From the NCBI GenBank assembly GCA_009991425.1, contig JAACWH010000020.1:119652-183651 (forward strand): a DNA stretch of 64,000 bases, read 5' to 3'. Below the pieces are notes generated by a model that was not told the DNA's origin, ran no database searches, and saw only the letters and a program-made list of their open reading frames with translations. The translations under genes were made by a program, and so were the position numbers. How positions within the stretch are numbered: the stretch's first letter is position 1; the number at the start of each line of letters is the position of its first letter. Shown here one piece after another: positions 54,041 through 63,761 of the stretch. This DNA comes from Leptospira sp. (lineage in GTDB: Bacteria; Spirochaetota; Leptospiria; Leptospirales; Leptospiraceae).

Positions 54041-54757
54041 ATGGCACATTATGCTTTAGTAGTCATAGGTCTTAGTGTTCATGAACAGATTGCACCTTTT
54101 TACATACATTCTGAGGCTGAAGGCTATCCTATGTATTTGCAAGAATTTGAAATTCTAAAAATTGAAAAAACATATTCTGTGAATAGGAATAATATTTTAG
54201 AATTTTCAAAAGCCTTGGAAGATTTTACTAAAATGAACTCAGGCTATAATGATGATGGCTACTACTATCTATCAAACTTAAATCCAAATGGAAAATGGAA
54301 ATACTATGAGATAGGTGGTCGTTGGTCAGGGATTTTACGATTAAAAGAAAATTTATCGGATGCGTATATTTTGCAGAACCAAGAGATTGAGAACCGCATA
54401 AAGAATGGAGCTAAAATTCGAAATCCTGAAATGCTAATAGAGGATTCAAAAATTCTACAACCAAATTCAAATCAAACTTCTAGATCTCTTAATGCAAGCA
54501 CTGCCAAGCTTAAGGATATTGATTTTCCTAAAATTGAAATGGTTTATGATCCAAAGTTAAAAGATTCTAAGTATGGAAACTTTTTAGGATATGCATTTCT
54601 TAATGATTTTAAATGGACTGATAAGGGAAGGTTAGGTGTTCAGGCTTATCCAGATGTAATGGAAAAAACGGATGCTGATTGGTTGAAAGAATGGACTGGT
54701 CTCTTGGATGCAGTATCCGAAGACGAATACCTCACAGTTGTGGACTGCGAGGTATAA
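54041..54757 (+). CDS. Protein of unknown function with an IGGRWSG motif
   Basis: This 238-residue protein has no signal peptide. It has an N-terminal MAHYALVVIGLSVHEQIAPF strand and a GKWKYYEIGGRWSGILRLKE segment resembling a motif (KWDWYxIGGRW) that I have seen in phage and bacterial hypothetical proteins. The rest is charged (IRNPEMLIEDSKILQPN), with a C-terminal EDEYLTVVDCEV. No function is established. It follows the alpha/beta hydrolase by five bases on the same strand and may be part of the same transcript. Confidence 0.65.
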   Translation: MAHYALVVIGLSVHEQIAPFYIHSEAEGYPMYLQEFEILKIEKTYSVNRNNILEFSKALEDFTKMNSGYNDDGYYYLSNLNPNGKWKYYEIGGRWSGILRLKENLSDAYILQNQEIENRIKNGAKIRNPEMLIEDSKILQPNSNQTSRSLNASTAKLKDIDFPKIEMVYDPKLKDSKYGNFLGYAFLNDFKWTDKGRLGVQAYPDVMEKTDADWLKEWTGLLDAVSEDEYLTVVDCEV

Positions 54758-54764
54758 TAGAGAT

Positions 54765-55790
54765 TTATTTTTTCTTGTGGGGATGGTTCGGATGAATCTC
54801 CTTATATTCTGGTCCTTTTAACTTTTCTATATAGTTCAAACCAAATCCTAAGCCAAGTCCTGCAACTAATGCTGCCAAAACTACTAAGAGATCATCATCC
54901 TTAGTTGGTAACTTGTTGCTCGCCGTTGCAATCTGAATGTCACGCTTCACTTCACCAGATCTTCCCTTAATTGTTTCCGATGTTTCATAATTTTTGAAAG
55001 GCCAAAGGATGATAAAGGATCCAAGAATCAAACCGATTAAAAATGCCATTGTAGAAGATTTCTTGTGATCCAGTAGATATCTTATCAATCTCGTAAAAAG
55101 TAAAAGTCCTAGTAAGCAGCCAAGTGCAAAAGATCCTAGAAATAAAATTGAATCCCAATGGAATACATTTGCGATTTTAGCTAATAAAACTTGGTATTCA
55201 CCAAGCACTAACATGATGTAAGAACCAGAAACGCCTGGAAGAATCATAGCAGAAATTGCTATTGCTCCTGTTGCTAAGCCAACTATAGGATTGTCAGAAC
55301 CTTCGGAATTCATTTTCATAAGAACTGGGATAACAGCAATTATAATACCTGGTATCATCCAGGAAAGAGTTTTGAAATTTCTTACTTCCAGCATTTTCCA
55401 AGGAACAGAAAGCGAAGGAATAATTAAACCAATGAATAGAGCCAGAGTTGGTGAGGGATGATTTGCTAATAAAAATTGAATTAACTTAGCACCGGAAAGG
55501 ATGGCAAGCATCACTCCTATGAAAATAGAAATTAGAAAATAGAAATCTATTCTACGCAGTTCCTCTGCAAATGTAACTCTTGCTTCCCTTTTATGAGGAG
55601 ATTTTAAAAAGCCTAATGTGTTTTGTATAGTGGATGCATCAATTTTTGTTGTAGCATTGATTAAACGATCATAAAGACCAAGCACGAGTGCAAAAGTTCC
55701 ACCACTTACACCAGGGATGAGGTTGGCTATTCCAATCAAAAAGCCGTTGATTAAAGCAAATATAAATTCTCTTGTTGTTAAAGGAAACAT
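54765..55790 (-). CDS. DUF368 family protein, probable undecaprenyl-phosphate transporter (PopT-type)
   Basis: This 341-residue protein has about eight to nine hydrophobic helices and the DUF368 signature GFLIGIANLIPGVSGGTFALV near the N-terminus, repeated in diverged form as SAMILPGVSGSYIMLVLGEY near residue 185. DUF368 proteins have been shown to move undecaprenyl phosphate across the membrane for recycling (PopT), alongside the DedA family (UptA). The C-terminal 60 residues are soluble, with a helix near 305-325. It converges on the 238-aa gene with an eight-base gap. Confidence 0.9.
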   Translation of the reverse strand: MFPLTTREFIFALINGFLIGIANLIPGVSGGTFALVLGLYDRLINATTKIDASTIQNTLGFLKSPHKREARVTFAEELRRIDFYFLISIFIGVMLAILSGAKLIQFLLANHPSPTLALFIGLIIPSLSVPWKMLEVRNFKTLSWMIPGIIIAVIPVLMKMNSEGSDNPIVGLATGAIAISAMILPGVSGSYIMLVLGEYQVLLAKIANVFHWDSILFLGSFALGCLLGLLLFTRLIRYLLDHKKSSTMAFLIGLILGSFIILWPFKNYETSETIKGRSGEVKRDIQIATASNKLPTKDDDLLVVLAALVAGLGLGFGLNYIEKLKGPEYKEIHPNHPHKKK

Positions 55791-55831
55791 AACTCAAGTC
55801 TGAAATCTATGAGTTCCCAAGCAAGCCAAAT

Positions 55832-56497
55832 TCAAATCCATTGAATCGGTTTTTGCTTAATGGATTCCAAATATTGATTTGTTTTAATGAAATGACCATT
55901 CCCTAAAAATCCTCTGGATGCAGAAAGCGGAGAAGGATGGGCTGATGTAAGAACTAGATGATCTTTAGATTTTATATGCTCGCCTTTACGAATTGCATAG
56001 GCTCCCCAAAGTAGATAGACAAGTTTGCTTTTCTTCTCACTCAATCTTGCAATGACTGCATCCGTAAAAATTTCCCAACCTTGTTTTTGATGGGAACCGG
56101 CAAGCCCGTCTCGAACCGTTAAAGTTGAATTGAGTAGAAGTACACCTTGTTCAGCGAGATAACTGAGATCACCTGATTTTGGCATAGTACCACCCAGTTC
56201 ATTCATTATTTCTTTATAAATATTAAGAAGTGAAGGGGGAATTCGAAGTCCTTCATTCACCGAAAAACAAAGTCCATGAGCCTGACCTTTTCCATGGTAG
56301 GGATCTTGTCCAAGGATAACTACTTTTACCTTTTCAACTGGAACCATATCAAAGGCTCTAAAGATAAACTTTGCAGGGGGATAAATAGTATGCTTTTTGT
56401 ATTCTTCTTTAACGAAATCACGCAGTTTCAAGAAATATGGTTTCTCGAATTCTGATTGGAGTAGCTGCTTCCATGAGTCGTGGATTTGGATTTTCAT
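55832..56497 (-). CDS. ung: Uracil-DNA glycosylase
   Basis: This 221-residue family 1 uracil-DNA glycosylase removes uracil from DNA in base excision repair. The water-activating loop GQDPYHG has Asp65 and the Leu loop follows later as TSAHPSPLSASRGFLG with the catalytic His. GQAHGLCFSVNEG and LLLNSTLTVRDG also match. Length is typical. It lies 42 bases from the DUF368 gene. Confidence 0.96.
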   Translation of the reverse strand: MKIQIHDSWKQLLQSEFEKPYFLKLRDFVKEEYKKHTIYPPAKFIFRAFDMVPVEKVKVVILGQDPYHGKGQAHGLCFSVNEGLRIPPSLLNIYKEIMNELGGTMPKSGDLSYLAEQGVLLLNSTLTVRDGLAGSHQKQGWEIFTDAVIARLSEKKSKLVYLLWGAYAIRKGEHIKSKDHLVLTSAHPSPLSASRGFLGNGHFIKTNQYLESIKQKPIQWI

Positions 56498-56546
56498 TTT
56501 TTTAAATTGCCATCCAAGGAAGATGATGTCTTAAAGAAACTTATAT

Positions 56547-56837
56547 CTAGGCAGTTTTGCGAACTTCTTCCCAATCCCAGGTTCTAAGAGCATTTAGGAA
56601 AACAGAAACACCAGGAAGATGCTTATCCTGGACATTGTGTATTACTAAATCACAAAAAGCTTCGAAAGCAGGAAAGTATTTAGCATCTTCACAGATTACT
56701 TCTAAATACCTACCGGTTCCTTGTAGGATTTCATGCACTTTAAGGAAAGTCGGTTTTCCAATAATGCGTACGGATTCAACTTCCCAAGGAAGGGAAATGA
56801 GCAGAGAGATTTGTTCTTGGTCTTTAGTGATTTTCAT
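56547..56837 (-). CDS. Small protein of unknown function
   Basis: This 96-residue protein opens MKITKDQEQISLLISLPWEV and contains VRIIGKPTFLKVHEILQGTG, FEAFCDLVIHNVQDK and a C-terminal ALRTWDWEEVRKTA. It has no signal peptide or membrane helix and looks alpha/beta. I recognise no family. Codon-like spacing and a clear ATG with intergenic room on both sides favour a real gene, but it lacks strong support. It lies between ung and the methyltransferase gene on the minus strand. Confidence 0.58.
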   Translation of the reverse strand: MKITKDQEQISLLISLPWEVESVRIIGKPTFLKVHEILQGTGRYLEVICEDAKYFPAFEAFCDLVIHNVQDKHLPGVSVFLNALRTWDWEEVRKTA

Positions 56838-56913
56838 GGAATACAGCCTGTTTATGTCTCTTTAGTTATAACAGATATAAGTGACATAATTCCCTCAGTT
56901 GACAAGGTTTTTT

Positions 56914-58317
56914 TCAATATTTGGAAGAAAAAAATAAGGCTCGAATCGAAAGTTTTCCCTGGGAAAAATGAAGTGTCTCCAGATCCCAATCTTTCTGCCA
57001 GATTTCAGTTGCATTCGAGTAAGAAGCTGCATCGGGACAGAGTAAGAAACCTTGTATTTTAGTATTTTCGAATAAAGGAGCACATTCTAAGTTAATTTTT
57101 TGTGCAATTCGTTTGTAGAAAGAACTTATTGGTTCAGAATTTTTGTGACGGATTCCAAAAGGTGGGTTGAGCGGGATAATCAAATTCGGAGATTTAGGTT
57201 TGGGAATCTTTGTCTCAAAAAAATCTTCCGAATTCCACGTTATTTCATCTTTAATTTGCGGAATCATAGCTTCGATTTCAATTCCTAGATTTTGATTTAC
57301 GTTGATTAGGAATTGCTTCCAATTTTGGATAGAGTTATCTACAATATCTGAACGGAAATCATAATTGTGAATTACAACTTGAGGAAGTGAATTGTTTAGT
57401 TTGCTTTGAAAAAGTTTACCAGACTTTTCTAAAAGAAATTTCCAAATCTTAGATTGATTCATTCGTTTAGAATATTCATCCTCCTGGTTTCTCAATATAC
57501 CAGGAACTATAGAAAAAATTTGCATAAATAGTTCAAAGGCAAAAGTTCCTGTTCCAGAGAACGGAATGTACGCATCAAGACTTACTTCTTTTTCCCCAAA
57601 GGAAAATTTACGAACCAAGGTATCAATCAGTACGGAAGCGAGATCTTCGCTTAGTGGAGCAGAGAGTGAGAATTCTGTCCGAAAGCCTCTTCGGTAAAGA
57701 GGTTGATTCCTAAGCGCTAAATAAAAACTAGATTTGTTACGTAGCGTTGAGATAAAAAATCTAGGGCTTTGTATTTGCTGATCTTGATTGAAATCTTTCG
57801 ATAGCTTTGTTGAATTTATAAGTATGCCAGCATCCAAATCTTGTTTTTTGGCATTCAGCTCCTGTGTATTGATAGGAATGTCTGAGCTTGTAAAAAGTGA
57901 ATTGATACTTTGTTTCCAATCATCAACCAAAGCTTCAGGATCGATTTTCGGGTTCTTTCGAATTTGAACTTGAAGAGAATAATTTTTACTTTCAACTAAC
58001 CAATCTAAAATCGCATCCGGTAATTTTTCCTTGAGATCTGTATTGGAAATATCTTCTAACAAGAGATAAATATCTCTAAGGAAAAAACTTCGAAAACAGA
58101 TACCCAGCAAGGACTGTATGGAACAATTTCGAATGAGAATCTTTTCGGGAAATAAAATCATCTTAGGCGAAGATGTATTCTTCTTTTCGGGAATCATTGG
58201 GTCGCTGAGAATGGATTCCATCTCCGACAATGCTTGCTTACCTAAACCAGGTGGAAAAGTAGCTAAGGCAGAGAGTGGTTTTAATTGAATGAATTTAAGT
58301 AAATCGATTTTTGGCAT
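56914..58317 (-). CDS. RlmKL/THUMP-type rRNA methyltransferase-like protein
   Basis: This 467-residue protein resembles the RlmL-type 23S rRNA guanine-N2 methyltransferases. A THUMP-like N-terminal region leads to LRNQPLYRRGFR and APLSEDLASVLI, a SAM-site stretch AYIPFSGTGTFAFELF (the usual DPxCGSGT is weakened) and the catalytic NPPFGIRHK (usually NPPYG). The protein has an inserted central segment of roughly 100 residues. The N-terminal start overlaps the divergent EamA gene by 29 bases. The target nucleotide is unknown, and a diverged SAM motif leaves activity open. Confidence 0.8.
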   Translation of the reverse strand: MPKIDLLKFIQLKPLSALATFPPGLGKQALSEMESILSDPMIPEKKNTSSPKMILFPEKILIRNCSIQSLLGICFRSFFLRDIYLLLEDISNTDLKEKLPDAILDWLVESKNYSLQVQIRKNPKIDPEALVDDWKQSINSLFTSSDIPINTQELNAKKQDLDAGILINSTKLSKDFNQDQQIQSPRFFISTLRNKSSFYLALRNQPLYRRGFRTEFSLSAPLSEDLASVLIDTLVRKFSFGEKEVSLDAYIPFSGTGTFAFELFMQIFSIVPGILRNQEDEYSKRMNQSKIWKFLLEKSGKLFQSKLNNSLPQVVIHNYDFRSDIVDNSIQNWKQFLINVNQNLGIEIEAMIPQIKDEITWNSEDFFETKIPKPKSPNLIIPLNPPFGIRHKNSEPISSFYKRIAQKINLECAPLFENTKIQGFLLCPDAASYSNATEIWQKDWDLETLHFSQGKLSIRALFFSSKY

Positions 58318-59215
58318 AAAAGCAGAGTTCTATCTCATTTTGATGACAGTCATCTGGGGTGGAACCTTTATTTTTATAAAGCTATCCATTGAATCTCTAC
58401 ACCCCAGTTTATTTCTTACGATTCGGTTTGGTTTGGCATTACTTGGCTCAATCTTAATTTGGAATGCAAGTTTAAAGAAAATACCAATTCACTCATTGCG
58501 TATAGGATTTTTAGTAGGTTTCATTATGTTCTTAGGATATGCTTCACAAACCTTAGGTCTAGAATACACGACAGCAACTAAATCTGGTTTTATTACGGGA
58601 GCCTATGTAATTCTTACTCCAATATTAGAATCCCTATGGTTCCGTAAAGTTCCCCAAGGGAAGTTAATGATTGCTGTGCTATTTGTCTTTATGGGCTTGT
58701 TTCTAATAAGTTTTGGAACAGATAATCCTTATAATTGGACATTTTCTGATCCTGTCAATTTAGGTGATGTAATAACTTTACTCGGCGCACTCTTTTTTGC
58801 GATTTATATATTATTGATTGATCGAACAACAAAGCATTTTAATGAGCAAGGACTTTTCTTCGGACAATTGACTGCTGCTTTTTTGCTTTCACTAATTTAT
58901 TTCTTAATTCAATCCAGTCTCTCAAACCAATCTTTAGTCCCATCATCCTGGGAAAGAATCGCAATCTTTGGCTTGGTGTATACGGGAATTCTAGCCACTA
59001 TAGTTCCACTGTTGATTCAAACCAGATACCAAAAGGCAGTGAGTCCGACTCGTGCAGGAATCATATTTAGTTTGGAGCCAGTGTTTGCTAGTATCTTTGC
59101 CTTTACTGTGGCGGGTGAGTCTCTTGCCACAATGGGATGGTTAGGCTGTGTATGTGTTTTTATTGGAATTCTTATCTCAGAGATCAATTGGAAGAATTCT
59201 AACAAATTGAATTAA
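58289..59215 (+). CDS. EamA family (DMT) transporter
   Basis: This 308-residue membrane protein has the two EamA repeats of ten helices in all: LILMTVIWGGTFIFIKLSIE at the first helix, MFLGYASQTLGLEYTTATKS in the first repeat, and SPTRAGIIFSLEPVFASIFA in the second. DMT transporters export metabolites or amino acids; substrate is not readable here. The start overlaps the methyltransferase gene on the other strand by 29 bases, so their promoters lie in each other's coding DNA. The copZA unit follows after 122 bases. Confidence 0.88.
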   Translation: MNLSKSIFGIKAEFYLILMTVIWGGTFIFIKLSIESLHPSLFLTIRFGLALLGSILIWNASLKKIPIHSLRIGFLVGFIMFLGYASQTLGLEYTTATKSGFITGAYVILTPILESLWFRKVPQGKLMIAVLFVFMGLFLISFGTDNPYNWTFSDPVNLGDVITLLGALFFAIYILLIDRTTKHFNEQGLFFGQLTAAFLLSLIYFLIQSSLSNQSLVPSSWERIAIFGLVYTGILATIVPLLIQTRYQKAVSPTRAGIIFSLEPVFASIFAFTVAGESLATMGWLGCVCVFIGILISEINWKNSNKLN

Positions 59216-59227
59216 AAATTTATCTAC

Positions 59228-59256
59228 TTGATATTAAATTTAAAAATCCTTATACT
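59228..59256 (+). promoter_or_regulatory. Candidate copZA promoter
   Basis: TTGATA at 59228-59233 and TATACT at 59251-59256 are separated by exactly 17 bases, close to the consensus at both boxes. It is about 80 bases upstream of copZ, after the EamA gene. An AGGAGA site lies ahead of copZ. Confidence 0.6.
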
Positions 59257-59269
59257 AAGAATTCTAAGG
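59248..59269. promoter_or_regulatory. Candidate metal-responsive operator overlapping the copZA -10
   Basis: CCTTA at 59248-59252 is mirrored by TAAGG at 59265-59269, with 12 bases between. The left arm overlaps the predicted -10 at 59251-59256, so a bound repressor would block RNA polymerase. The likely role is copper or metal control of copZA. The regulator (CsoR, CopY, ArsR or MerR type) is not in the window. Confidence 0.4.
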
Positions 59270-59337
59270 TAAATGCAAAAGTAGAACTAAAGGCATTATG
59301 ATAAAATATAGATTACCACTATAGGAGAACGAATAAT

Positions 59338-59547
59338 ATGAGTATAGAATATAAAATCGAAGGTATGACTTGCGGACATTGTGTAATGACAGTAGAAGAA
59401 GAATTCTCTATAAAAGGAATCAAGGCTAAAGCTAGCCAAGAATCAAACACAGTTAAAGTAGATTCTGAAATATCAAAAGAAACTTATAAAGAGTTAAAAG
59501 ACAATTTACAGGAACAGGGTTATGAACTTGGAAGTAAAATCTCTTAG
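59338..59547 (+). CDS. copZ: Heavy-metal-associated copper chaperone
   Basis: This 69-residue ferredoxin-fold protein has the HMA motif GMTCGHC (Cys12 and Cys15) at the first loop, as in CopZ/Atx1-type copper chaperones, which deliver Cu(I) to CopA. The rest ([20 protein letters not shown]) fits the two-helix fold. AGGAGA precedes the ATG. It overlaps copA by 26 bases, so the two are translated together. Confidence 0.93.
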   Translation: MSIEYKIEGMTCGHCVMTVEEEFSIKGIKAKASQESNTVKVDSEISKETYKELKDNLQEQGYELGSKIS

Positions 59548-61828
59548 TACTGAATCGGAAATTACTCTAGACTTATTTGGTATGACCTGTGCAAATTGTG
59601 CACTTCGTATCGAAAAGGGTTTGAATAAACAAGAAGGGGTTCAGGAAGCAAGAGTGAACTTCGCTAGAGAGACTGCCTATGTGAAATACAAGGACTCTAT
59701 TCAGAAAGAGGATTTGTATCTCAAAGTGAAGTCTTTAGGTTATTCAGCATCGGAACACTCCGAAGCAAATAAAAACATCTCAGAAGAAAAGCATAGAGAA
59801 GAGCTTAAGAAATTAAAGCAAAGATTTATTATTTCAGCTCTTCTTTCCCTGCCACTGCTTTACAGCATGGTGTCACATGTTTCTTTTCTTTCCTTTTTGC
59901 CTTTGCCTGCGGTATTCATGCATCCATGGTTTCAATTCTTACTTGCGTCACCTGTTCAGTTTTGGATTGGATTTCCATTTTATATAGGTGCTTATCGTTC
60001 ACTGCGAAATGGTTCGGCTAACATGGATGTCTTAGTTGTGATGGGAACATCGGCTGCTTACTTCTATAGTTTCATATTCAGCTTGCTAGTTGGAATCCAA
60101 AGCTCAGATATTTTCTTTCTGAAAATATACGAGCATGCAGAACATCTTGGGCATTCTACTTTTCCTGCTTTGTATTATGAAACGTCCGCTGTTCTCTTGA
60201 CAATCATCTTGGTGGGAAAATGGATAGAAACCGTGGTTCGTGGACAAAGTTCACAAGCTATCCAAGCCTTATTTGAACTAAAAGCACCTCTTGCCAAGAT
60301 AAAAAAGCAAGATGATTGGGTGGAAGTTCCATCAGAATACATCAAAGTCAAAGATTGGATTATGGTAACTGCAGGAGAAAAAATTCCAACCGATGGAATT
60401 GTAAGGGAAGGAGAAAGTTCTGTAGACGAATCTATGTTAACGGGAGAGAGTCTTCCTGTCGAAAAGAAAACTAACTCCAAAGTTCTTGGTGGCACCATCA
60501 ATGGCAACGGCACTTTGATGGTAGAAGCAGAAAAAGTAGGTTCCGATACGGTTCTAGCATCCATCATTCGAACTGTGGAGGAAGCACAGGGTTCCAAGGC
60601 GCCATTACAGAAAATTGCCGATAAAATTTCAGCAGTCTTCGTTCCTGTGGTTGTATTCTTAGCTTTGGCTGATTTTCTACTTTGGCTATTTGTTATTGAA
60701 CCAGGGAATTTTTCAGGAGCCTTGGAAAAGGCAATTGCGATTCTTGTGATTGCTTGTCCTTGTGCATTAGGACTCGCGACACCTGTTTCCTTGTTAGTGG
60801 GAACAGGGAAAGCTGCAACGAGAGGGATTCTCTTCCGTAATGCGGAAAGCCTGGAACTTGCAGCTTCCATTGACACTATAGCTTTTGACAAAACTGGAAC
60901 TCTAACAGAAGGCAAACCCTTTGTTGTAAATTACAAGTCGAATGTGGATGAGAAAGATCAGGATAAACAAAATAAGATTCTCCAAATTTTTGCATCCATA
61001 GAATCGGGATCGGAGCATCCGCTAGCAAAAGCAGTAGTAAACTATGCGAAGGATAAATCATTAAGCCTACTACCATTTGCAGATATAGTAGTCGAATCGG
61101 GTGGTGGAGTGAGTGGAAAAGTTCAGGATTGGAAGATAAGTATAGGGAAACTTTCTTTTCTAAATTCTAATAACATAAGTATTGAAAGCGATTTGCAAGA
61201 ACTTGCCTCAGACTGGGAAAGAAAAGGTAGCACTGTCTTCTATGCATATGCTTTTTTTGATAATTCTAATAACCAAGCAATCTTTGCCTTGGAAGATAAA
61301 TTGAAACAAGGTTCCATAGAAGCAATTCGAGCGCTAGTAGCATTAGGGATTAAACCAGTTTTGCTAACAGGAGATAACGAAATAACAGCTCAAAAGATTG
61401 CAGAAAAAGTCGGAATCCAAAAAGTTTATGCCTCACTTCTACCTAAAGATAAATTGGATAGAATCAATGAGCTTAAAAGTCAAAACTTTAAAGTTGGTAT
61501 GGCTGGTGATGGAATCAATGATGCTCCTGCCTTGGCAAGTGCCGACTTAGGAATAGCCATGGGAACAGGAACAGATGTTGCTATCGAAACGGCAGGTGTT
61601 GTCTTGGTGAAAGGGGATTTAGAGAGATTGGTGGATGTAATTAAAATCAGCCGAAGCACTGTGAAAAATATTCGCCAAAACTTTTTCTGGGCACTTGGTT
61701 ACAATGCACTTGGAATACCTATTGCGGGAATTGGACTTTTAGCACCCTGGTTAAGTGGAGCAGCCATGGCCTTTAGTTCCATCTCAGTAGTACTCAATGC
61801 ACTGAGTCTCAAGCTTAAGAAGGATTGA
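59522..61828 (+). CDS. copA: Copper-translocating P-type ATPase
   Basis: This 768-residue P1B-ATPase exports Cu(I). It has one N-terminal HMA domain with GMTCANC (Cys23, Cys26), TM helices, the actuator motif [11 protein letters not shown] (TGES), the CPC ion site [11 protein letters not shown], the phosphorylation site [19 protein letters not shown] of the nucleotide-binding domain, and [10 protein letters not shown] with MAxGTGTDVA near the end. It is coupled to copZ and followed by a terminator at 61891-61926. No regulator gene is adjacent. Confidence 0.96.
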   Translation: MNLEVKSLSTESEITLDLFGMTCANCALRIEKGLNKQEGVQEARVNFARETAYVKYKDSIQKEDLYLKVKSLGYSASEHSEANKNISEEKHREELKKLKQRFIISALLSLPLLYSMVSHVSFLSFLPLPAVFMHPWFQFLLASPVQFWIGFPFYIGAYRSLRNGSANMDVLVVMGTSAAYFYSFIFSLLVGIQSSDIFFLKIYEHAEHLGHSTFPALYYETSAVLLTIILVGKWIETVVRGQSSQAIQALFELKAPLAKIKKQDDWVEVPSEYIKVKDWIMVTAGEKIPTDGIVREGESSVDESMLTGESLPVEKKTNSKVLGGTINGNGTLMVEAEKVGSDTVLASIIRTVEEAQGSKAPLQKIADKISAVFVPVVVFLALADFLLWLFVIEPGNFSGALEKAIAILVIACPCALGLATPVSLLVGTGKAATRGILFRNAESLELAASIDTIAFDKTGTLTEGKPFVVNYKSNVDEKDQDKQNKILQIFASIESGSEHPLAKAVVNYAKDKSLSLLPFADIVVESGGGVSGKVQDWKISIGKLSFLNSNNISIESDLQELASDWERKGSTVFYAYAFFDNSNNQAIFALEDKLKQGSIEAIRALVALGIKPVLLTGDNEITAQKIAEKVGIQKVYASLLPKDKLDRINELKSQNFKVGMAGDGINDAPALASADLGIAMGTGTDVAIETAGVVLVKGDLERLVDVIKISRSTVKNIRQNFFWALGYNALGIPIAGIGLLAPWLSGAAMAFSSISVVLNALSLKLKKD

Positions 61829-61890
61829 AGTAATACTTAAGCATTTCATTGAATGAGTCAAAAATTATTTTACATGTAACTTTCTTTTTT

Positions 61891-61926
61891 GTAGCGATGG
61901 ATATAATGTCCATTGCTATTTTATTT
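61891..61926 (+). terminator. Terminator after copA
   Basis: GTAGCGATGGA at 61891-61901 pairs with TCCATTGCTAT at 61909-61919 (two G-U pairs) around a seven-base loop, followed by a T-rich tail at 61919-61926. It lies 62 bases after the copA stop and ends the copZA transcript before the ABC exporter gene. Confidence 0.75.
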
Positions 61927-61967
61927 GAAAATATCCTTATAGAAAATCAGTCTAATTTAAAATTTTC

Positions 61968-63761
61968 ATGATACAAAAAACTTTTTCTCATTTTCGATTT
62001 GTTCAAAAAGCTCTTCATCTTGTTTGGGATACTAGCAAAATTCTCACCATAGTGATTGTGTCGGTAACCATCATCAATGGTTTACTTCCAGCCTTGATTG
62101 CCTATATTGGGAAATTAATTGTTGATACAGTTGTTCATGCATCCCAAGAATCTTCCCCTCATCTAAATACGGATGCATTTTATTATGTTGGCCTGGAAGC
62201 ATTGGTAATCATTCTTTTTGCAGGCTCACAAAAAGCATCTCAAGTAAGCCAATCACTTCTTCGTGTTCTACTTGGTCAGAAAGTCAATGTCCTTATCTTA
62301 GAGAAGGCATTGACCTTAGAATTATCTCATTTTGAAGATTCAGAGTTCTATGACAAGATGACGCAATCAAGAACCCAAGCCTCCAGTCGTCCGCTATCAT
62401 TAGTTAGTCGAATATTTAGTCTGATTCAGTCGGGTTTAACCTTAATTACCTTTGGTGGACTACTGTTTCAGTTTTCTTATTGGGCAGTTCTCGTTTTATT
62501 AATTGCAACTCTTCCTGCATTTTTTGCTGAGACAAAATTTTCTAACCATGCCTTTCGCTTATTCCGTTGGAGATCCCCTGATACGAGAGAGCAAATCTAT
62601 CTTGAGACTCTGATTGCAAGAGAAGACCATGCCAAAGAAGTTAAATTATTCCAGCTTGGTAGAATGCTACTAGAACGTTACAAGGCAATATTTGACCGAT
62701 TGTATTTTGAAGATAGAAATCTTACAATAAAAAAAGGTATCTGGTCTTATCTTCTGGGACTACTTGGAACAATAACTTTTTACGGAGCCTATGCTTGGAT
62801 CGTTTATGAAACGATTCAAAAAAAAATTACTCTCGGTGAGATGACCATGTACCTAGTTGTATTTCGACAAGGTCAGTCAACTTTCAGTTCCATCCTAAGT
62901 TCTATTGGAGGGATGTATGAAGATAACTTATATTTGGCGAATCTTTTTGAGTTCTTAGATCAGGAGATAGATCCTGTAGTTGGCTCAATACGAGAAGGCA
63001 TTGCGAGTCTAGGGATTCAATTTGAAAATGTATTCTTTACTTACCCTGGATCGAGTCAACCGATTCTAAAAGATATATCCTTTCATCTAAAGCCTGGAGA
63101 AAAACTCGCTATTGTAGGAGAAAATGGTTCTGGTAAGACTACTTTAATAAAATTACTCACAAGACTTTACAAACCTACTAGTGGAAGGATTCTCTTAGAT
63201 GGAATTGATCTTAATGAATGGGAGGAGACTACACTCAGAAAGCGAATCGGTGTTATATTTCAGAATTTTGTCCAATACCAATTCACCATAGGTGAGAATA
63301 TCGGGGTGGGTGACGTAGAGCATTTAGCTGAGACTGAAAAATGGGAGATTGCATCTAATAAAGGAATGGCGAAACCATTCATTGATCCGCTTCCTGATAA
63401 ATTCAATACTAGACTTGGCAAATGGTTTAAGGGAGGTCAAGAGCTTTCGGGTGGCCAATGGCAAAAGATTGCATTATCAAGAGCCTTTATGAGAACCAAG
63501 GCAGATGTAATAGTATTAGATGAGCCTACTTCTGCTATGGATGCGGAAGCAGAGATGAATATATTCAATCATTTTCGATCTTTGACCGCCGATCAAATGG
63601 TGATTTTAATATCTCATAGATTTTCGACGGTAAGAATCGCTGACCAAATCATGGTTATGAATGCAGGAAGCATCATAGAACAGGGAACACATGAGAAACT
63701 TCTAGAATTAGAGGGCAGATATTCTCATCTATTTCATTTGCAGGCAGAGGGCTATAAGTGA
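61968..63761 (+). CDS. ABC exporter, fused permease and ATPase
   Basis: This 597-residue half-transporter has an N-terminal membrane domain (ABC exporter type, several helices from about residue 20) and a C-terminal ATPase: Walker A GENGSGKTTL near 383-392, the Q-loop in VIFQNFVQY, the signature LSGGQWQKIA near 490, Walker B VIVLDEPTSAMD near 513, and the H-loop ISHRFSTVR. It should form a homodimer exporting lipids, peptides or drugs. No adjacent gene points to the substrate. It is transcribed from its own promoter after the copA terminator. Confidence 0.92.
   Translation: MIQKTFSHFRFVQKALHLVWDTSKILTIVIVSVTIINGLLPALIAYIGKLIVDTVVHASQESSPHLNTDAFYYVGLEALVIILFAGSQKASQVSQSLLRVLLGQKVNVLILEKALTLELSHFEDSEFYDKMTQSRTQASSRPLSLVSRIFSLIQSGLTLITFGGLLFQFSYWAVLVLLIATLPAFFAETKFSNHAFRLFRWRSPDTREQIYLETLIAREDHAKEVKLFQLGRMLLERYKAIFDRLYFEDRNLTIKKGIWSYLLGLLGTITFYGAYAWIVYETIQKKITLGEMTMYLVVFRQGQSTFSSILSSIGGMYEDNLYLANLFEFLDQEIDPVVGSIREGIASLGIQFENVFFTYPGSSQPILKDISFHLKPGEKLAIVGENGSGKTTLIKLLTRLYKPTSGRILLDGIDLNEWEETTLRKRIGVIFQNFVQYQFTIGENIGVGDVEHLAETEKWEIASNKGMAKPFIDPLPDKFNTRLGKWFKGGQELSGGQWQKIALSRAFMRTKADVIVLDEPTSAMDAEAEMNIFNHFRSLTADQMVILISHRFSTVRIADQIMVMNAGSIIEQGTHEKLLELEGRYSHLFHLQAEGYK

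Noticed and set aside
60175..60915. Antisense open frame of 246 codons inside copA
   Set aside because: It lies wholly inside the copA coding region and is low-complexity (Ser, Thr, Ile rich), as expected of the reverse of a real gene. No ribosome site or family match.
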